Source: Streptomyces roseochromogenus subsp. oscitans DS 12.976
Lineage (GTDB): Bacteria > Actinomycetota > Actinomycetes > Streptomycetales > Streptomycetaceae
Assembly (NCBI RefSeq): GCF_000497445.1
Contig: NZ_CM002285.1
Span: forward strand, 8,597,305-8,661,304
Direction of reading: 5' to 3'
Length of the DNA: 64,000 nucleotides
Part shown: positions 17,243 through 26,308 of the stretch, piece after piece
Numbering within the stretch: position 1 is the first letter of the stretch
Layout of the letters: every line of letters begins with the position of its first letter
Position numbers and translations under genes: made by a program
The notes under the pieces: generated by a model
Told to the model about the DNA's origin: nothing
Database searches by the model: none
Seen by the model: only the letters and a program-made list of their open reading frames with translations

Positions 17243-18004
17243 TCAGCCGGACGGCCCGTCGGCGCTTGTCGGGCGGGTGCCCGGCGTGTGGCCGAAGGTG
17301 CGGCGGAACACGTCGATGAAGGCGCTGGCCGAGGACCAGCCGCACCGGTGCGCCACCGTGGTCACCGGCGTCCGCTCGGCCAGCAGGACCAGCGCGTGGT
17401 GCAGCCGCAACTGGGTGCGCCACTGCGGGAACGTCATCCCGAGGTCCCGGCGGAACAGCCGCGACAGGGTACGGTCACTCGCCCCGACCTCCCGGCCCAG
17501 CTCGGCCAGGGTGCGGTCGTCGGCCGGATCGGCGCGCAGGATGCCGCACAGCGTGCGCAGCACAGGCGAGTCGGGCGTGGGCAGATGCAGCGGCTGCTGC
17601 GGCGAGGCCCGCAGCTGGTCGAGCAACACCGCGCGCAGCCGGGCCCGTTCGGGACTGCCGTCATCCGGTGTACTGGTGTGGGCGATGATCAGCTCGCGCA
17701 GCAACGGACCCACGGCCAGCACCGTCGGCGTGTCCAGGGCCAGCGGGTTCTCCGTCGCCGGCAGCCCCATCAGATGCAGTTCCAGCTCGCCGTGCGCCTC
17801 GTGGGCGTGGACCGTGCCGGCCGGCACCCAGATGGCGCGGGTGGCGGGGGCGACCCAGGAACCGGCGCCGGTGGTGACGGCCACGACTCCGCGGCCTGCG
17901 TAGACGATCTGGTGGTCGTCGTGCCGGTGGGCCTCGATCGCCGCTCGGGGTGCCAGCCGCCGGGTGTGTGTCGGAGCCGTCGGCATATGGCGGATTTCCG
18001 TCAT
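17243..18004 (-). CDS. AraC-family transcriptional regulator
   Basis: A 253-residue regulator with an N-terminal cupin-like sensing domain (EAHRHDDHQIVYAGRGVV, then WVAPATRAIWVPAGTVHAH) and a C-terminal double helix-turn-helix (LAELGREVGASDRTLSRLF, then TTVAHRCGWSSASAFIDVFR). The FGHTPG ending is typical. The start at 18004 (MTEIRH) is preferred; an internal ATG at 17986 is possible. It is divergent from an MFS transporter 46 bp away, which is its likely target. The 3' end abuts the minisatellite. Confidence 0.9.
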   Translation of the reverse strand: MTEIRHMPTAPTHTRRLAPRAAIEAHRHDDHQIVYAGRGVVAVTTGAGSWVAPATRAIWVPAGTVHAHEAHGELELHLMGLPATENPLALDTPTVLAVGPLLRELIIAHTSTPDDGSPERARLRAVLLDQLRASPQQPLHLPTPDSPVLRTLCGILRADPADDRTLAELGREVGASDRTLSRLFRRDLGMTFPQWRTQLRLHHALVLLAERTPVTTVAHRCGWSSASAFIDVFRRTFGHTPGTRPTSADGPSG

Positions 18005-18050
18005 CCTGTGGCAGCTTATCGGAAGTACGACAGCCTGGCGGGGCCGGAGC

Positions 18051-19301
18051 ATGACGGGGGTGCGAAGGAACAACACATCGATCACCCTGCTGTCCGTCGG
18101 GCATGCCTGCGTCGACGTCTACCAAGGCGCCGTGGCGTCCCTGATCCCGTTTCTCGTCGCCCAGCGCGGCTACGGCTATGCCGCCTCCTCCGGCGTCGTC
18201 CTGGCCGCCTCCCTGCTGTCGTCCGTGGCGCAGCCGTTCTTCGGTGCCCTCACCGACCGCCGGGCGGCACCCTGGCTGCTCCCGGTCAGTACGCTCCTGG
18301 CCGGCGTCGGCATCGCGCTGAGCGGACTCGGCGGCGCCTACAGCCTCACCCTGCTGTGCGTGGCGCTGTCCGGGATCGGCGTGGCCGCCTACCACCCCGA
18401 GTCCGCCCGGGTCGCCCGGCAGGCGGCCCGGGGTGAGCACAGCGGCATGGGCTGGTTCTCGCTGGGCGGCAACGTGGGCTTCGCCCTGGCCCCGCTCCTG
18501 GTCGCCGCCGTCGTGGGCACGGGCGGGCTGCGCCGGACCCCGCTGCTGGTGCTGCCGGCCCTCGTCGGCACCGCGTTGTGCCTGGTCGTACTGCGCACAC
18601 CGGGACGACGGCCGGCCGCACGTGCCGGTACGGCGCCGCCCGGCCAGGGCGACGACAAGGCGTCGTTCGTGAAGCTGTCGCTGGCCGTGACGTGCCGTTC
18701 GATCGTGTTCATCGGCCTGAGCTCCTTCCTCTCCCTGTACGCCGAGCAGCGGCTGGGCGGGAGCGCGGCCGCCGGCACCGCCGCGCTGTTCCTGCTCTAT
18801 CTCGGCGGCGCCGTCGGCTCCGTGCTGGGCGGCGCGCTGGCGGAGCGCTGGGACCGGGTCACGGTGTGCCGCTGGTCCTATCTGGTCTCGGTCATGGCGG
18901 TCGCGGGCGTCGTGTTCGTCCCCGGCCCGGCGCTGTACGGGTGCATAGCGCTGACCTCCGCCGGTCTGTATGTGCCGTTCTCCCTCCAGGTCACGCTCGG
19001 CCAGGACTATCTGCCGTCCCGGGTCGGCACGGCCGCCGGGATCACCCTCGGTCTGGCCGTCAGCGTCGGCGGTCTGACGAGCCCGCTCATCGGCCGGCTC
19101 GCCGACGCCACGTCCCTGCGGACCGCACTCGCCCCGCTCGTCCTGATGCCGGTGCTGTGCTGGCTGCTGCTGCGCACCCTGCCCGAGCCTGCCGCCCCGC
19201 GGCCCTTGGCCGACCTGCCCGCAGAGCATGCCGAAGTGCTCCCGGCGGGAGCCCCGGCGCATCGTGTCCGCCGCCGTAAAGACGGTGAAACGGCGCAGTA
19301 A
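18051..19301 (+). CDS. MFS transporter, fosmidomycin-resistance-like
   Basis: A 416-residue inner-membrane transporter with about 12 helices. GHACVDVYQGAVASLIPFLV and the AAYHPESARVARQA loop resemble the fosmidomycin resistance (Fsr) branch. The central cytoplasmic loop is at about residues 180-215. The ribosome site before ATG 18051 (GGAG, very close) is weak, so the true start could be slightly different. It is divergent from the AraC gene, which probably controls it. Substrate is unknown; efflux of a small drug or metabolite is likely. Confidence 0.85.
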   Translation: MTGVRRNNTSITLLSVGHACVDVYQGAVASLIPFLVAQRGYGYAASSGVVLAASLLSSVAQPFFGALTDRRAAPWLLPVSTLLAGVGIALSGLGGAYSLTLLCVALSGIGVAAYHPESARVARQAARGEHSGMGWFSLGGNVGFALAPLLVAAVVGTGGLRRTPLLVLPALVGTALCLVVLRTPGRRPAARAGTAPPGQGDDKASFVKLSLAVTCRSIVFIGLSSFLSLYAEQRLGGSAAAGTAALFLLYLGGAVGSVLGGALAERWDRVTVCRWSYLVSVMAVAGVVFVPGPALYGCIALTSAGLYVPFSLQVTLGQDYLPSRVGTAAGITLGLAVSVGGLTSPLIGRLADATSLRTALAPLVLMPVLCWLLLRTLPEPAAPRPLADLPAEHAEVLPAGAPAHRVRRRKDGETAQ

Positions 19302-19371
19302 TGGCGCGGCGCGAACCTTCCCTGCAACGCCTCGGCACCCACCGGGGCGGACCGCAGGAAGGGGAGCAGCC

Positions 19372-21075
19372 GTGACGGACACCGTCGACCAGCAGGCGCA
19401 AGAGGCGCCACCCGCCCCGCCGTCCTCACCGGGCGGCCGGACGTACAACGGGTGGACCCAGAACGACACGCTGGAGGACTACTCGCTGCGCTACGCGCCC
19501 AAGTCCTTCCGGCGCTGGACGCCGTACGTCGTGGCCACCACGGCCCTCGGCGGCATCGCCTATCTCGCGGACTTCGCCATCGGCGGCTCGATCGCCGTCT
19601 CCCACGGCTTCTCCAGCGCGATGGTGGCGATCCTGACCGCGGCCCTGGTCATCTTCCTCACCGGCATCCCGATCGCGTACTACTCGGCGAAGTACTCCAT
19701 CGACATGGACCTGCTGACCCGCGGCGCCGGATTCGGCTATCTGGGCTCCACGTTGACCTCGGTGATCTACGCGAGCTTCACCTTCATCTTCTTCGCCCTC
19801 GAAGGCTCCATCATGGCCCAGGCCCTCGAACTGGGCCTGCACATCCCGCTCCCCGTCGGCTACCTCGTCTGCTCGCTGATCATCCTTCCGCTCGTCGTCT
19901 ACGGCATGACCGCGCTGTCGAAGATGCAGGTCTGGACCCAGCCGGTCTGGCTGGTCCTGATGGTCGCACCGTTCGTCTCCATCGCCGTCCAAGACCCGGG
20001 AAGGTTCGCGGAGTTCACGCACTTCGCCGGTGACTCGCCGACCGGAGCCGGTATCAGCGTGCTCGGCGTCGGGGCGGGCGCGGGCGTCGCGCTGTCGCTG
20101 ATCGCGCAGATCGGGGAGCAGGTCGACTATCTGCGCTTCATGCCCGACAAGACGGCCGGGAACGGCAGGCAGTGGTGGACGGCGGTGCTCGGCGCGGGCC
20201 CCGGCTGGGTGGTGCTGGGCGCCCTGAAGCAGATCGGCGGTGCCTTCCTCGCCTTCACCGTCGCCGGAAGTGTCGGCCTGGCCAAGGCCAACGAGCCGAT
20301 CCAGCAGTACGTCCACGGGTTCAGCACATTCGCCGCGCCCGTCGCCCTCGGGCTGGCCACGTTCTTCGTCATCCTCTCCCAGATAAAGATCAACTCGACG
20401 AACGCGTACTCCGGTTCGCTGTCCTGGTCGAACTTCTTCTCCCGGCTGACCCACCGTCACCCCGGCCGTGTGGTCTACATCTTCCTCAACGTGGGCATCG
20501 CGCTCGCCCTGATGGAGGGCGGCGTCTTCGGCTTCCTCAACACCGTCCTCGGCTTCTACTCCAACGTGGCGATCGCCTGGATCGGCGCGGTGGTCGCCGA
20601 CTTGGTCATCAACAAACCGCTGAAGCTGAGCCCGTCGTACATCGAGTTCAAGCGGGCCCATCTGTACCACTTCAACCCCGTCGGCTTCGGCTCCATGCTG
20701 ATCGCGTCGGCGGTCTCCATCGCCGCGTACTTCGACGCCTTCGGCGCCTACGGCAAGGCGTTCTCACCGTTCATCGCGCTGTTCCTGGCCATGGTGCTCT
20801 CGCCGCTGTGCGCGGTGCTGACCAAGGGCGCGTACTACATCGCCCGCGCCGACGGCCTCGACGAGCCGCTGCTCGGTCCTGATGGTCTGCCCTCGGCGGC
20901 CGTCCTGACCTGCTCGGTGTGCGCGACCGGCTTCGAGCGGCCGGACATGGCGGGCTGCCCCTTCCACCAGGGCGCGATCTGCTCGCTGTGCTGCAGCCTG
21001 GAGAAGGACTGCCACGACAGGTGCAAGACCGGGGGAGCGGTGGTGTTCCTTGACGCCCCCCGTGGCCCGGCCTAG
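19372..21075 (+). CDS. NCS1-type permease with cysteine-rich C-terminal domain
   Basis: A 567-residue protein. Residues 1-25 are a proline- and glutamine-rich cytoplasmic tail, then comes a 12-helix purine-cytosine permease (NCS1) core. The last 60 residues are soluble and contain eight cysteines spaced C-x2-C-x11-C-x7-C-x2-CC-x5-C-x3-C (CSVC to CHDRC), plus histidines, which looks like a zinc-binding or redox domain. A similar tail is, from memory, found between transporter and kinase domains of some sensor kinases, so this could be a sensing permease. GTG 19372 follows GGAAGGGGAG. A second NCS1 gene follows 68 bp downstream. Confidence 0.85.
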   Translation: MTDTVDQQAQEAPPAPPSSPGGRTYNGWTQNDTLEDYSLRYAPKSFRRWTPYVVATTALGGIAYLADFAIGGSIAVSHGFSSAMVAILTAALVIFLTGIPIAYYSAKYSIDMDLLTRGAGFGYLGSTLTSVIYASFTFIFFALEGSIMAQALELGLHIPLPVGYLVCSLIILPLVVYGMTALSKMQVWTQPVWLVLMVAPFVSIAVQDPGRFAEFTHFAGDSPTGAGISVLGVGAGAGVALSLIAQIGEQVDYLRFMPDKTAGNGRQWWTAVLGAGPGWVVLGALKQIGGAFLAFTVAGSVGLAKANEPIQQYVHGFSTFAAPVALGLATFFVILSQIKINSTNAYSGSLSWSNFFSRLTHRHPGRVVYIFLNVGIALALMEGGVFGFLNTVLGFYSNVAIAWIGAVVADLVINKPLKLSPSYIEFKRAHLYHFNPVGFGSMLIASAVSIAAYFDAFGAYGKAFSPFIALFLAMVLSPLCAVLTKGAYYIARADGLDEPLLGPDGLPSAAVLTCSVCATGFERPDMAGCPFHQGAICSLCCSLEKDCHDRCKTGGAVVFLDAPRGPA

Positions 21076-21143
21076 CGTGAACGGGCGTGCACGGACACGT
21101 CTAGACAGGTCACGTCTGGACAGGCAAGGCAGGTGGCTCGGCG

Positions 21144-22658
21144 ATGAGGCAACCGCAGGACCCCGTCGACGGTACCGACGGCAGATCCACCGGCCGCCCG
21201 CTACAGGTGGAGACACACGGACTCGACGTGATCGGGGACGCGGAGCGCAAAGGCGCCCCGCGCACGCTGTTCTGGCCCTGGTTCGGGGCGAACGTCTCCG
21301 TCCTCGGCCTGAGTTACGGCGCCTTCGCGTTCGGCTTCGGCATCTCCTTCTGGCAGGCCCTCGCCGCCGGCGTGCTCGGCATCGTCGTGTCGTTCCTGCT
21401 CTGCGGGTTCATCGCGGTCGCCGGCAAGCGCGGCTCGGCACCTACGATGGTGCTGAGCCGGGCGGCGTACGGGGTGCGCGGCAACCGGCTGCCGTCCGTG
21501 ATCTCCTGGATGCTCACCGTCGGCTGGGAAACAGTCCTCACCGCGCTCGCCACGATGGCCACCGCCACCGTCTTCGGCCGCCTCGGCTGGGGCGGCGGCA
21601 CCGGGACCAAGGTGGTCGCCCTGATGGTCGTGGCCGCGCTGACCGTCGTAGGCGGCGTCATGGGTTTCGACCTGATCATGCGGCTGCAGACGGCCATCAC
21701 CGTGATCACGGGCGCCCTCACCGTCGTCTATGTCGCCCTCGTCGCCGACCACATCCACTGGGCCACCGTCAGCGCCCTCCCGGCCGGATCCGCGCAGCAG
21801 TTCATCGGTGCCCTGGTGTTCATGATGACCGGCTTCGGCCTCGGCTGGGTCAACGCTGCCGCCGACTACTCCCGCTATCTGCCCCGGAGTTCGTCCAGCC
21901 GGGGTGTGATCGGCTGGACCGCCTTCGGCGCCTCCGTGGCCCCGCTGCTCCTGCTGGTCTTCGGCCTGCTGCTGGCCGGTTCCTCGGGGACGCTGAGCAA
22001 GGCCATCGCGGCCGACCCGATCGGGGCGCTCACCACGATCCTGCCCACCTGGTTCCTGGTGCCGTTCGCCGTGGTCGCCGTCCTCGGCCTGGTCGGCGGC
22101 GCCGTCCTCGACATCTACTCCTCCGGCCTGGCCCTGCTCTCGGCCGGCCTGCCGGTCCCGCGCTATCTGGCCGCCCTCGTCGACGGTGTCCTGATGATCG
22201 CCGGCTCGGTCTACATCGTGTTCTTCGCCGGCGACTTCCTCGGCCAGTTCATGGGATTCCTCACCACGCTCGGCGTCCCCATCGCCGCCTGGTGCGGCAT
22301 CATGCTCGCCGACCTCGCCCTGCGCCGCCGCGACTACGACGAGGGCGACCTCTACCGTCCGCACGGCCGCTACGGCGACATCCCGCTGCCGCCGCTGCTC
22401 CTCACCCTCGCCGCCACGGCCGTCGGCTGGGGCCTGGTCACCAACACCGCCGCCAGCTGGCTCACCTGGCAGGGCTACCTCCTCGGCCCGCTCGGCCTCG
22501 GCGGCAAGTCCGGCGCCTGGGCCTACGCCAACCTCGGCGTCCTGGTCGCGCTGGCCCTCGCCTTCCTCGGCACCCTGCTCACGGGCCGCGGCCGGGTCCG
22601 CGCGCAGGAGGCGCGGGAACCGGGCCCGGTGACCGACGAGGGGGTGCTGAACCCATGA
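21144..22658 (+). CDS. NCS1 purine/cytosine-family permease
   Basis: A 504-residue, roughly 12-helix permease of the nucleobase:cation symporter-1 family. Landmarks are FWPWFGANVSVLGLSYGAF, the GKRGSAPTMVLSRAAYGVRGN loop and AAADYSRYLP. Substrates in this family are purines, pyrimidines, hydantoins or vitamins; the exact one is not readable. Its TGA overlaps the ATG of the cysteine hydrolase (ATGA), which overlaps the GntR gene in the same way, so the three form one coupled operon for import, hydrolysis and control. Start at 21144 with AGGTGG upstream. Confidence 0.9.
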   Translation: MRQPQDPVDGTDGRSTGRPLQVETHGLDVIGDAERKGAPRTLFWPWFGANVSVLGLSYGAFAFGFGISFWQALAAGVLGIVVSFLLCGFIAVAGKRGSAPTMVLSRAAYGVRGNRLPSVISWMLTVGWETVLTALATMATATVFGRLGWGGGTGTKVVALMVVAALTVVGGVMGFDLIMRLQTAITVITGALTVVYVALVADHIHWATVSALPAGSAQQFIGALVFMMTGFGLGWVNAAADYSRYLPRSSSSRGVIGWTAFGASVAPLLLLVFGLLLAGSSGTLSKAIAADPIGALTTILPTWFLVPFAVVAVLGLVGGAVLDIYSSGLALLSAGLPVPRYLAALVDGVLMIAGSVYIVFFAGDFLGQFMGFLTTLGVPIAAWCGIMLADLALRRRDYDEGDLYRPHGRYGDIPLPPLLLTLAATAVGWGLVTNTAASWLTWQGYLLGPLGLGGKSGAWAYANLGVLVALALAFLGTLLTGRGRVRAQEAREPGPVTDEGVLNP

Positions 22659-23206
22659 TCGCCGGACACCTCGCCGTCATCGACATGCAGCGTGTCTTCG
22701 CCGACCCGGCGAGCCCCTGGGCCACCCCCCGGTACGCCGACGCGGCGGCCGGCGTCCACAGCCTTCTGCCGGCCTTCGCCGACCGCGTCACCTTCACGCG
22801 CTTCCTCGCCCCCGCGAACCCGGCGGGAGCCTGGCGCGCCTACTACGACCGCTGGACCTTCGCCCTGCAGCCGCCGGACGCCGAACTGTGGTGTCTCTCC
22901 GACGAGTTCGCCGACCGCGCCGTGCACGTCGTGGACGCCACCACCTTCGGCAAGTGGACCCCGGAACTCGCCGCCCGCGTCGCCCCGGACGGCCGCCTGG
23001 TCCTGGCCGGTGTCAGCACCGACTGCTGTGTGCTGTCCACCGCCCTGGCCGCCGCCGACGCCGGCGCCGAGGTGCTGGTGGTCGCGGACGCCTGCGCGGG
23101 TGTGGACGACGACTCCCACCTCAAGGCCCTGCAGATCATGGAACTGTACCGGCCGCTCGTCCGTGTCACCACCGTCGGCGACCTGCTCGCGGCGGCCGGA
23201 CCATGA
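22655..23206 (+). CDS. Isochorismatase-fold cysteine hydrolase
   Basis: A 183-residue cytosolic hydrolase. The catalytic triad of the cysteine-hydrolase/isochorismatase-like family is visible: Asp10 in AVIDMQ, a lysine in TTFGKWTPEL, and the nucleophile cysteine in GVSTDCCVLST. Members cleave amides such as ureidoacrylate, biuret, N-carbamoyl compounds or nicotinamide. Translationally coupled to the upstream permease and downstream GntR, it probably attacks the imported nitrogen compound. Short relative to isochorismatase proper and lacking an acyl-carrier domain, so siderophore synthesis is unlikely. Confidence 0.88.
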   Translation: MIAGHLAVIDMQRVFADPASPWATPRYADAAAGVHSLLPAFADRVTFTRFLAPANPAGAWRAYYDRWTFALQPPDAELWCLSDEFADRAVHVVDATTFGKWTPELAARVAPDGRLVLAGVSTDCCVLSTALAAADAGAEVLVVADACAGVDDDSHLKALQIMELYRPLVRVTTVGDLLAAAGP

Positions 23207-23910
23207 CCGGCGTCCCGCTCAAGCACCAGCGGATCAGCCGGATCCTGGCCCAGGAGATCCGCGCTGGCAGCTACCCGGCCGGCGAGCCGCTGCCCGGCGA
23301 ACACGCCCTGGCCCAGCGGTTCGGAGTCAGCCGTACGACCATCCGCGCGGCCCTCGCCGAACTCACCGAGGAGAGCCTGATCACCACCCGCACCGGCAAG
23401 GGCTCCTACGTCCGCTTCGACGCCCGCCCCCCGGACGACCGGCTCGGCTGGGCCCGCCCCCGGGCCGTGCACGGCGCGGGCACCACTGTACGGACCCTCG
23501 CCGTACGCGAGACCCGAGACGGCGCCCTCGCCGCCGAACTCGGCCTGGAGAAGGACGTGTTCGTGTGCGTGGAACGGACCTGTGAGCTGGTCACGGACGC
23601 CACCGTCGTCTCGTACGAGCGCAGCTTCCTGCCGCCGGTGCCCGGCATCCGCGAGCTGCCCGCCCACGGCTTCGGCCAGGACCCGCCCACCGAACTGCTG
23701 CGACGCGCCGGGCTGCGGCCCGACCACGGGGAACAGCGGGTCTCCGGGCGGCCGGTCGACACCCACGAGGCGGAGCTGCTGCGGCGCGCGCCGGGGGATT
23801 GGTTCCTGCAGACGCGGCGGACCAGCCGGGCGGCCGACGGCTCCTTCGTCGAACACGTCGTCAGCCTCCTCGACCCCGACCACTTCGAACTGACGCTCAC
23901 GTTCGGCTGA
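23203..23910 (+). CDS. GntR-family regulator with UTRA domain (HutC type)
   Basis: A 235-residue repressor. The winged helix occupies residues 1-75 (GEHALAQRFGVSRTTIRAALAEL) and the UTRA ligand-binding domain about 85-235. It begins within an ATGA overlap with the hydrolase gene and so is the last gene of the permease-hydrolase operon, which it most likely autoregulates in response to the transported compound or its product. Confidence 0.9.
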   Translation: MTGVPLKHQRISRILAQEIRAGSYPAGEPLPGEHALAQRFGVSRTTIRAALAELTEESLITTRTGKGSYVRFDARPPDDRLGWARPRAVHGAGTTVRTLAVRETRDGALAAELGLEKDVFVCVERTCELVTDATVVSYERSFLPPVPGIRELPAHGFGQDPPTELLRRAGLRPDHGEQRVSGRPVDTHEAELLRRAPGDWFLQTRRTSRAADGSFVEHVVSLLDPDHFELTLTFG

Positions 23911-24240
23911 CCCGCCACAGAGTGCCTGCCCGACCCGCTACGCCACGTCCGGCCGGCCGGGAACGGAATGTCCGGATCGCCCCGACGGTACTCGCCCGGC
24001 GCCTGGTGGCCTGGTGGCCTGGGAGCAGGACATGCGTGCGTGCGGCGGCGTCGACCTGGTCGGCCCTTCCACCTGCTCGGCCCTTCCACGAAACGAGCCG
24101 GGTCACCCACCACACCGGTGTCGCCCGGCCCGTGCCGCGGCGGTGGCCGCCGTCGACGCGGCCGAACGGATCGTACGGGCTGCGGGAACGGCCGGGTGTG
24201 CCCTGCCGGATGACCAACTCTGCGACCGTGTGACTACCAG
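23911..24240. other. Intergenic stretch without a supportable gene
   Basis: Short frames on both strands only. The plus strand near 24125-24235 reads AVAAVDAAERIVRAAG and LPDDQL, which could be decayed coding sequence belonging to the remnant that follows, but no family is recognisable. Confidence 0.45.
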
Positions 24241-24440
24241 TTGGTGAACACCAGCCTCGCCACCCGGCAGTCCGTGCCCGCCACCTCCGTCGGCGGCGAC
24301 TGTGACACCATCGCCGCGCTCACCGGCGCCTGCCACGGCGCCGGTGCCCTCCCCGCCGGCTGCGACCCCCTCGTACAAGCCAACCCGAAGCTGACCCTCG
24401 ACGCCACTGCCACCGCCGCGGCCCTCCTGGCACTCCGCGA
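24241..24440 (+). pseudogene. ADP-ribosylglycohydrolase (DraG-like) C-terminal remnant
   Basis: TSVGGDCDTIAALTGACHGAG matches the metal-binding signature at the end of ADP-ribosylglycohydrolases (GGD-x-DT-x-A with two aspartates), followed by LPAGCDPLVQANPKLTLDA as in the closing helices. The preceding 250 residues of the family are absent, so this fragment cannot be functional. Normal members remove ADP-ribose from proteins. Confidence 0.7.
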
Positions 24441-24619
24441 CCCCACACGACCATGTGGGCTGCACCGTCCCAGCGACCACGCGGACCGGACCACCACCGG
24501 ATCTCCCGCAGGTCCGCACGCATGTCCCGCGGCCCACCGGGTACGCGAGCCGCGAGCACGCCCGGGCGCGGATCCGCCCCCGGGTGGCCCGTACGACCGC
24601 CGCTACCTGGGGATATGCC

Positions 24620-25018
24620 ATGGAGACATCCGCACACGACGACCTGCCGACGCCGGCCCAGCAGGCGCTGGACGCGCTGGCCGAGAACGCCGAGGACCAG
24701 GCCGCGCTGGACGTCCTCGCCCACAGTGACGTGCTCGTCCCTGTGCCGGACGACGCGGTCGGCAGGGAGGGCGCGGACGCCACGTCCGTGGCCCTGCCCG
24801 TTCTCGAACAGCCCGGCGGCGAGCCGGTCGTCCCCGTGTTCACCACGGAGGGCGAGATGGCCGAGTTGCTGCCGTTCGTCTCCCACTACCGCCTCATACC
24901 CCTGGGCGCCCTCGCCTCCCAATGGCCCGACGAGGACCTCTCCCTGGCCATCGACGGCAACTCCACCCACGCCTTGACGCTCACGTCACAGGGGGTACGC
25001 ACGCTGCTGGCCCGGTGA
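24620..25018 (+). CDS. SseB-like small protein
   Basis: A 132-residue acidic cytosolic protein resembling the SseB N-terminal domain: DVLVPVPDDA, PVFTTEGEMAEL and the ending ALTLTSQGVRTLL fit that fold. The function of actinobacterial members is unknown. The ATG at 24620 has GGGGA about 8 bases upstream; the frame extends back to 24455 without a ribosome site. It is shorter than many homologues, possibly a single-domain form. Confidence 0.75.
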   Translation: METSAHDDLPTPAQQALDALAENAEDQAALDVLAHSDVLVPVPDDAVGREGADATSVALPVLEQPGGEPVVPVFTTEGEMAELLPFVSHYRLIPLGALASQWPDEDLSLAIDGNSTHALTLTSQGVRTLLAR

Positions 25019-25030
25019 CCAACGCCCTGA

Positions 25031-25117
25031 AGGGGCGCGGGGCTGTGACGATATGCGGCTCCGCCGCGACGGGGGTTCCCCGGGTCGAGCGAAGCCGAGA
25101 ACTCCCACCCCCGTGGG
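25031..25117 (+). repeat. Dispersed Streptomyces-type repeat, copy A
   Basis: The core AGGGGCGCGGGGCTGT, then ATGCGGCTCCGCCGCG, recurs with small changes at 33021-33160 and inverted at 42625-42718. Copies A and B also share the following block (GGGGGTTCCCCGGGT, GAAGCCGAGAAC). It fills the gap between the SseB-like gene and the membrane protein. The GCGGC..GCCGC parts can form hairpins, so it may act in termination or RNA stability. Confidence 0.8.
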
Positions 25118-25133
25118 CGACAAAAATGAGCCC

Positions 25134-26246
25134 ATGGAACACATCGTCGGCGCGGCAGGGGCACTAGTCCTGGTGCTGGTCCTGACCAGTATCCTCCGCA
25201 CGCTCGTGGTACCCAGAGGCCTCTACTCCGCGCTGGTCTTCCGCCTGTGGTGGAGCCTGCGCAGACTCCTGCGCCTCACAGCCCTCCGCGGCGGCTACGA
25301 CGCGGTGGACCGCGCGCAGACGTGGCTCGCCCCGCTGATGCTCATCGCCATGCTCGCCAGCTGGCTCGCCGGTGCCCTGCTCGGCTTCGGCCTCCTGCTG
25401 TACTCGCTGTCCCCGCTGTCCTGGACCATCGCGTTCCGGGAGGCGGGGTCCAGCCTGTTCACGCTCGGTTTCGCCAGCGGAGCCCGGCTGAAACTGTCGG
25501 TGCTCGACTTCGTGGCCGCGGCCACCGGCCCGGTCCTGATCGCCCTGCAGATCGCCTACCTGCCCACCCTGTACGCCGCCTACAACCGCCGCGAACTGGA
25601 GGTCACCCTGCTCCAGGCGCGGGCCGGCGAGCCGGCGTGGGGGCCGGAGATCCTCGCCCGGCAGTGGCTGGTCGACACCGAGACCGCGTTGCCGGCGCTG
25701 TACCGGGCCTGGGAGCGGCTCGCCTCGGACATGGGCGAGAGCCACTCGACGTACCCCGTCCTGCTGACCTTCCGTTCCCCGCGCCCGCACCGCAGCTGGC
25801 TGGTCGGGCTGGTCGCCGTGATGGACGCGGCGGCGATGCAGCTGGCCCTGGACCCTCGGCTCGCTCCGCCGGAGGCCCGGCTGGTGCTGCGGGCCGGCTT
25901 CACCGCCCTGCGCGACATCGCCCGCGCGCTGCGCATCCCCTTCGACGCGGACCCGTCGCCGGACGCGACGATCCTGCTGTCCTTCGCCGAGTTCGACGCG
26001 GCTGTGGACATGCTGGAGTCGGCCGGGTTCCACGCCGAGCGGTCGCCTGAGGAGGCCTGGCCGCACTTCCAGGGCTGGCGGGTCAACTACGAGGCGATCG
26101 CCTATGAACTGTGCCGCCGCTGCGACGCCGTACCCGCGCTGTGGACCGGCCCCCGCGACTTCCCCGGCGGCCCGATCCCGCCCGCGCGCCCTGCGGACCG
26201 GCGGCCCGGCGAAGGACGGCCGGAACTGCCCCCCGCCGCCGGGTAG
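25134..26246 (+). CDS. Integral membrane protein with large cytosolic domain
   Basis: A 370-residue protein. Hydrophobic segments lie at about residues 5-22, 65-95 and 125-145 (VLVLVLTSILRTLVVP, LMLIAMLASWLAG, FVAATGPVLIAL-like). The remaining 220 residues are soluble and helical with conserved-looking WGPEILARQWLVDTE and a C-terminal proline-rich tail. It resembles channel-like uncharacterised Streptomyces membrane proteins, but I cannot name a family. ATG at 25134; the copy-A repeat lies just upstream. It is followed after 62 bp by pqqB, possibly in one transcript. Confidence 0.75.
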   Translation: MEHIVGAAGALVLVLVLTSILRTLVVPRGLYSALVFRLWWSLRRLLRLTALRGGYDAVDRAQTWLAPLMLIAMLASWLAGALLGFGLLLYSLSPLSWTIAFREAGSSLFTLGFASGARLKLSVLDFVAAATGPVLIALQIAYLPTLYAAYNRRELEVTLLQARAGEPAWGPEILARQWLVDTETALPALYRAWERLASDMGESHSTYPVLLTFRSPRPHRSWLVGLVAVMDAAAMQLALDPRLAPPEARLVLRAGFTALRDIARALRIPFDADPSPDATILLSFAEFDAAVDMLESAGFHAERSPEEAWPHFQGWRVNYEAIAYELCRRCDAVPALWTGPRDFPGGPIPPARPADRRPGEGRPELPPAAG

Positions 26247-26308
26247 TCCACGGCCTGCGGCGGGAAGATCCCAGCGGAGAATCGTCCACGCGCGCGTGTA
26301 AGGAGCCG

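Noticed and set aside
16796..18436. Long plus-strand open frame (546 codons) through the minisatellite and AraC gene
   Set aside because: It is antisense to AraC, has arginine/glycine-rich low-complexity translation and depends on GC-rich repeats whose unit length breaks the frame.
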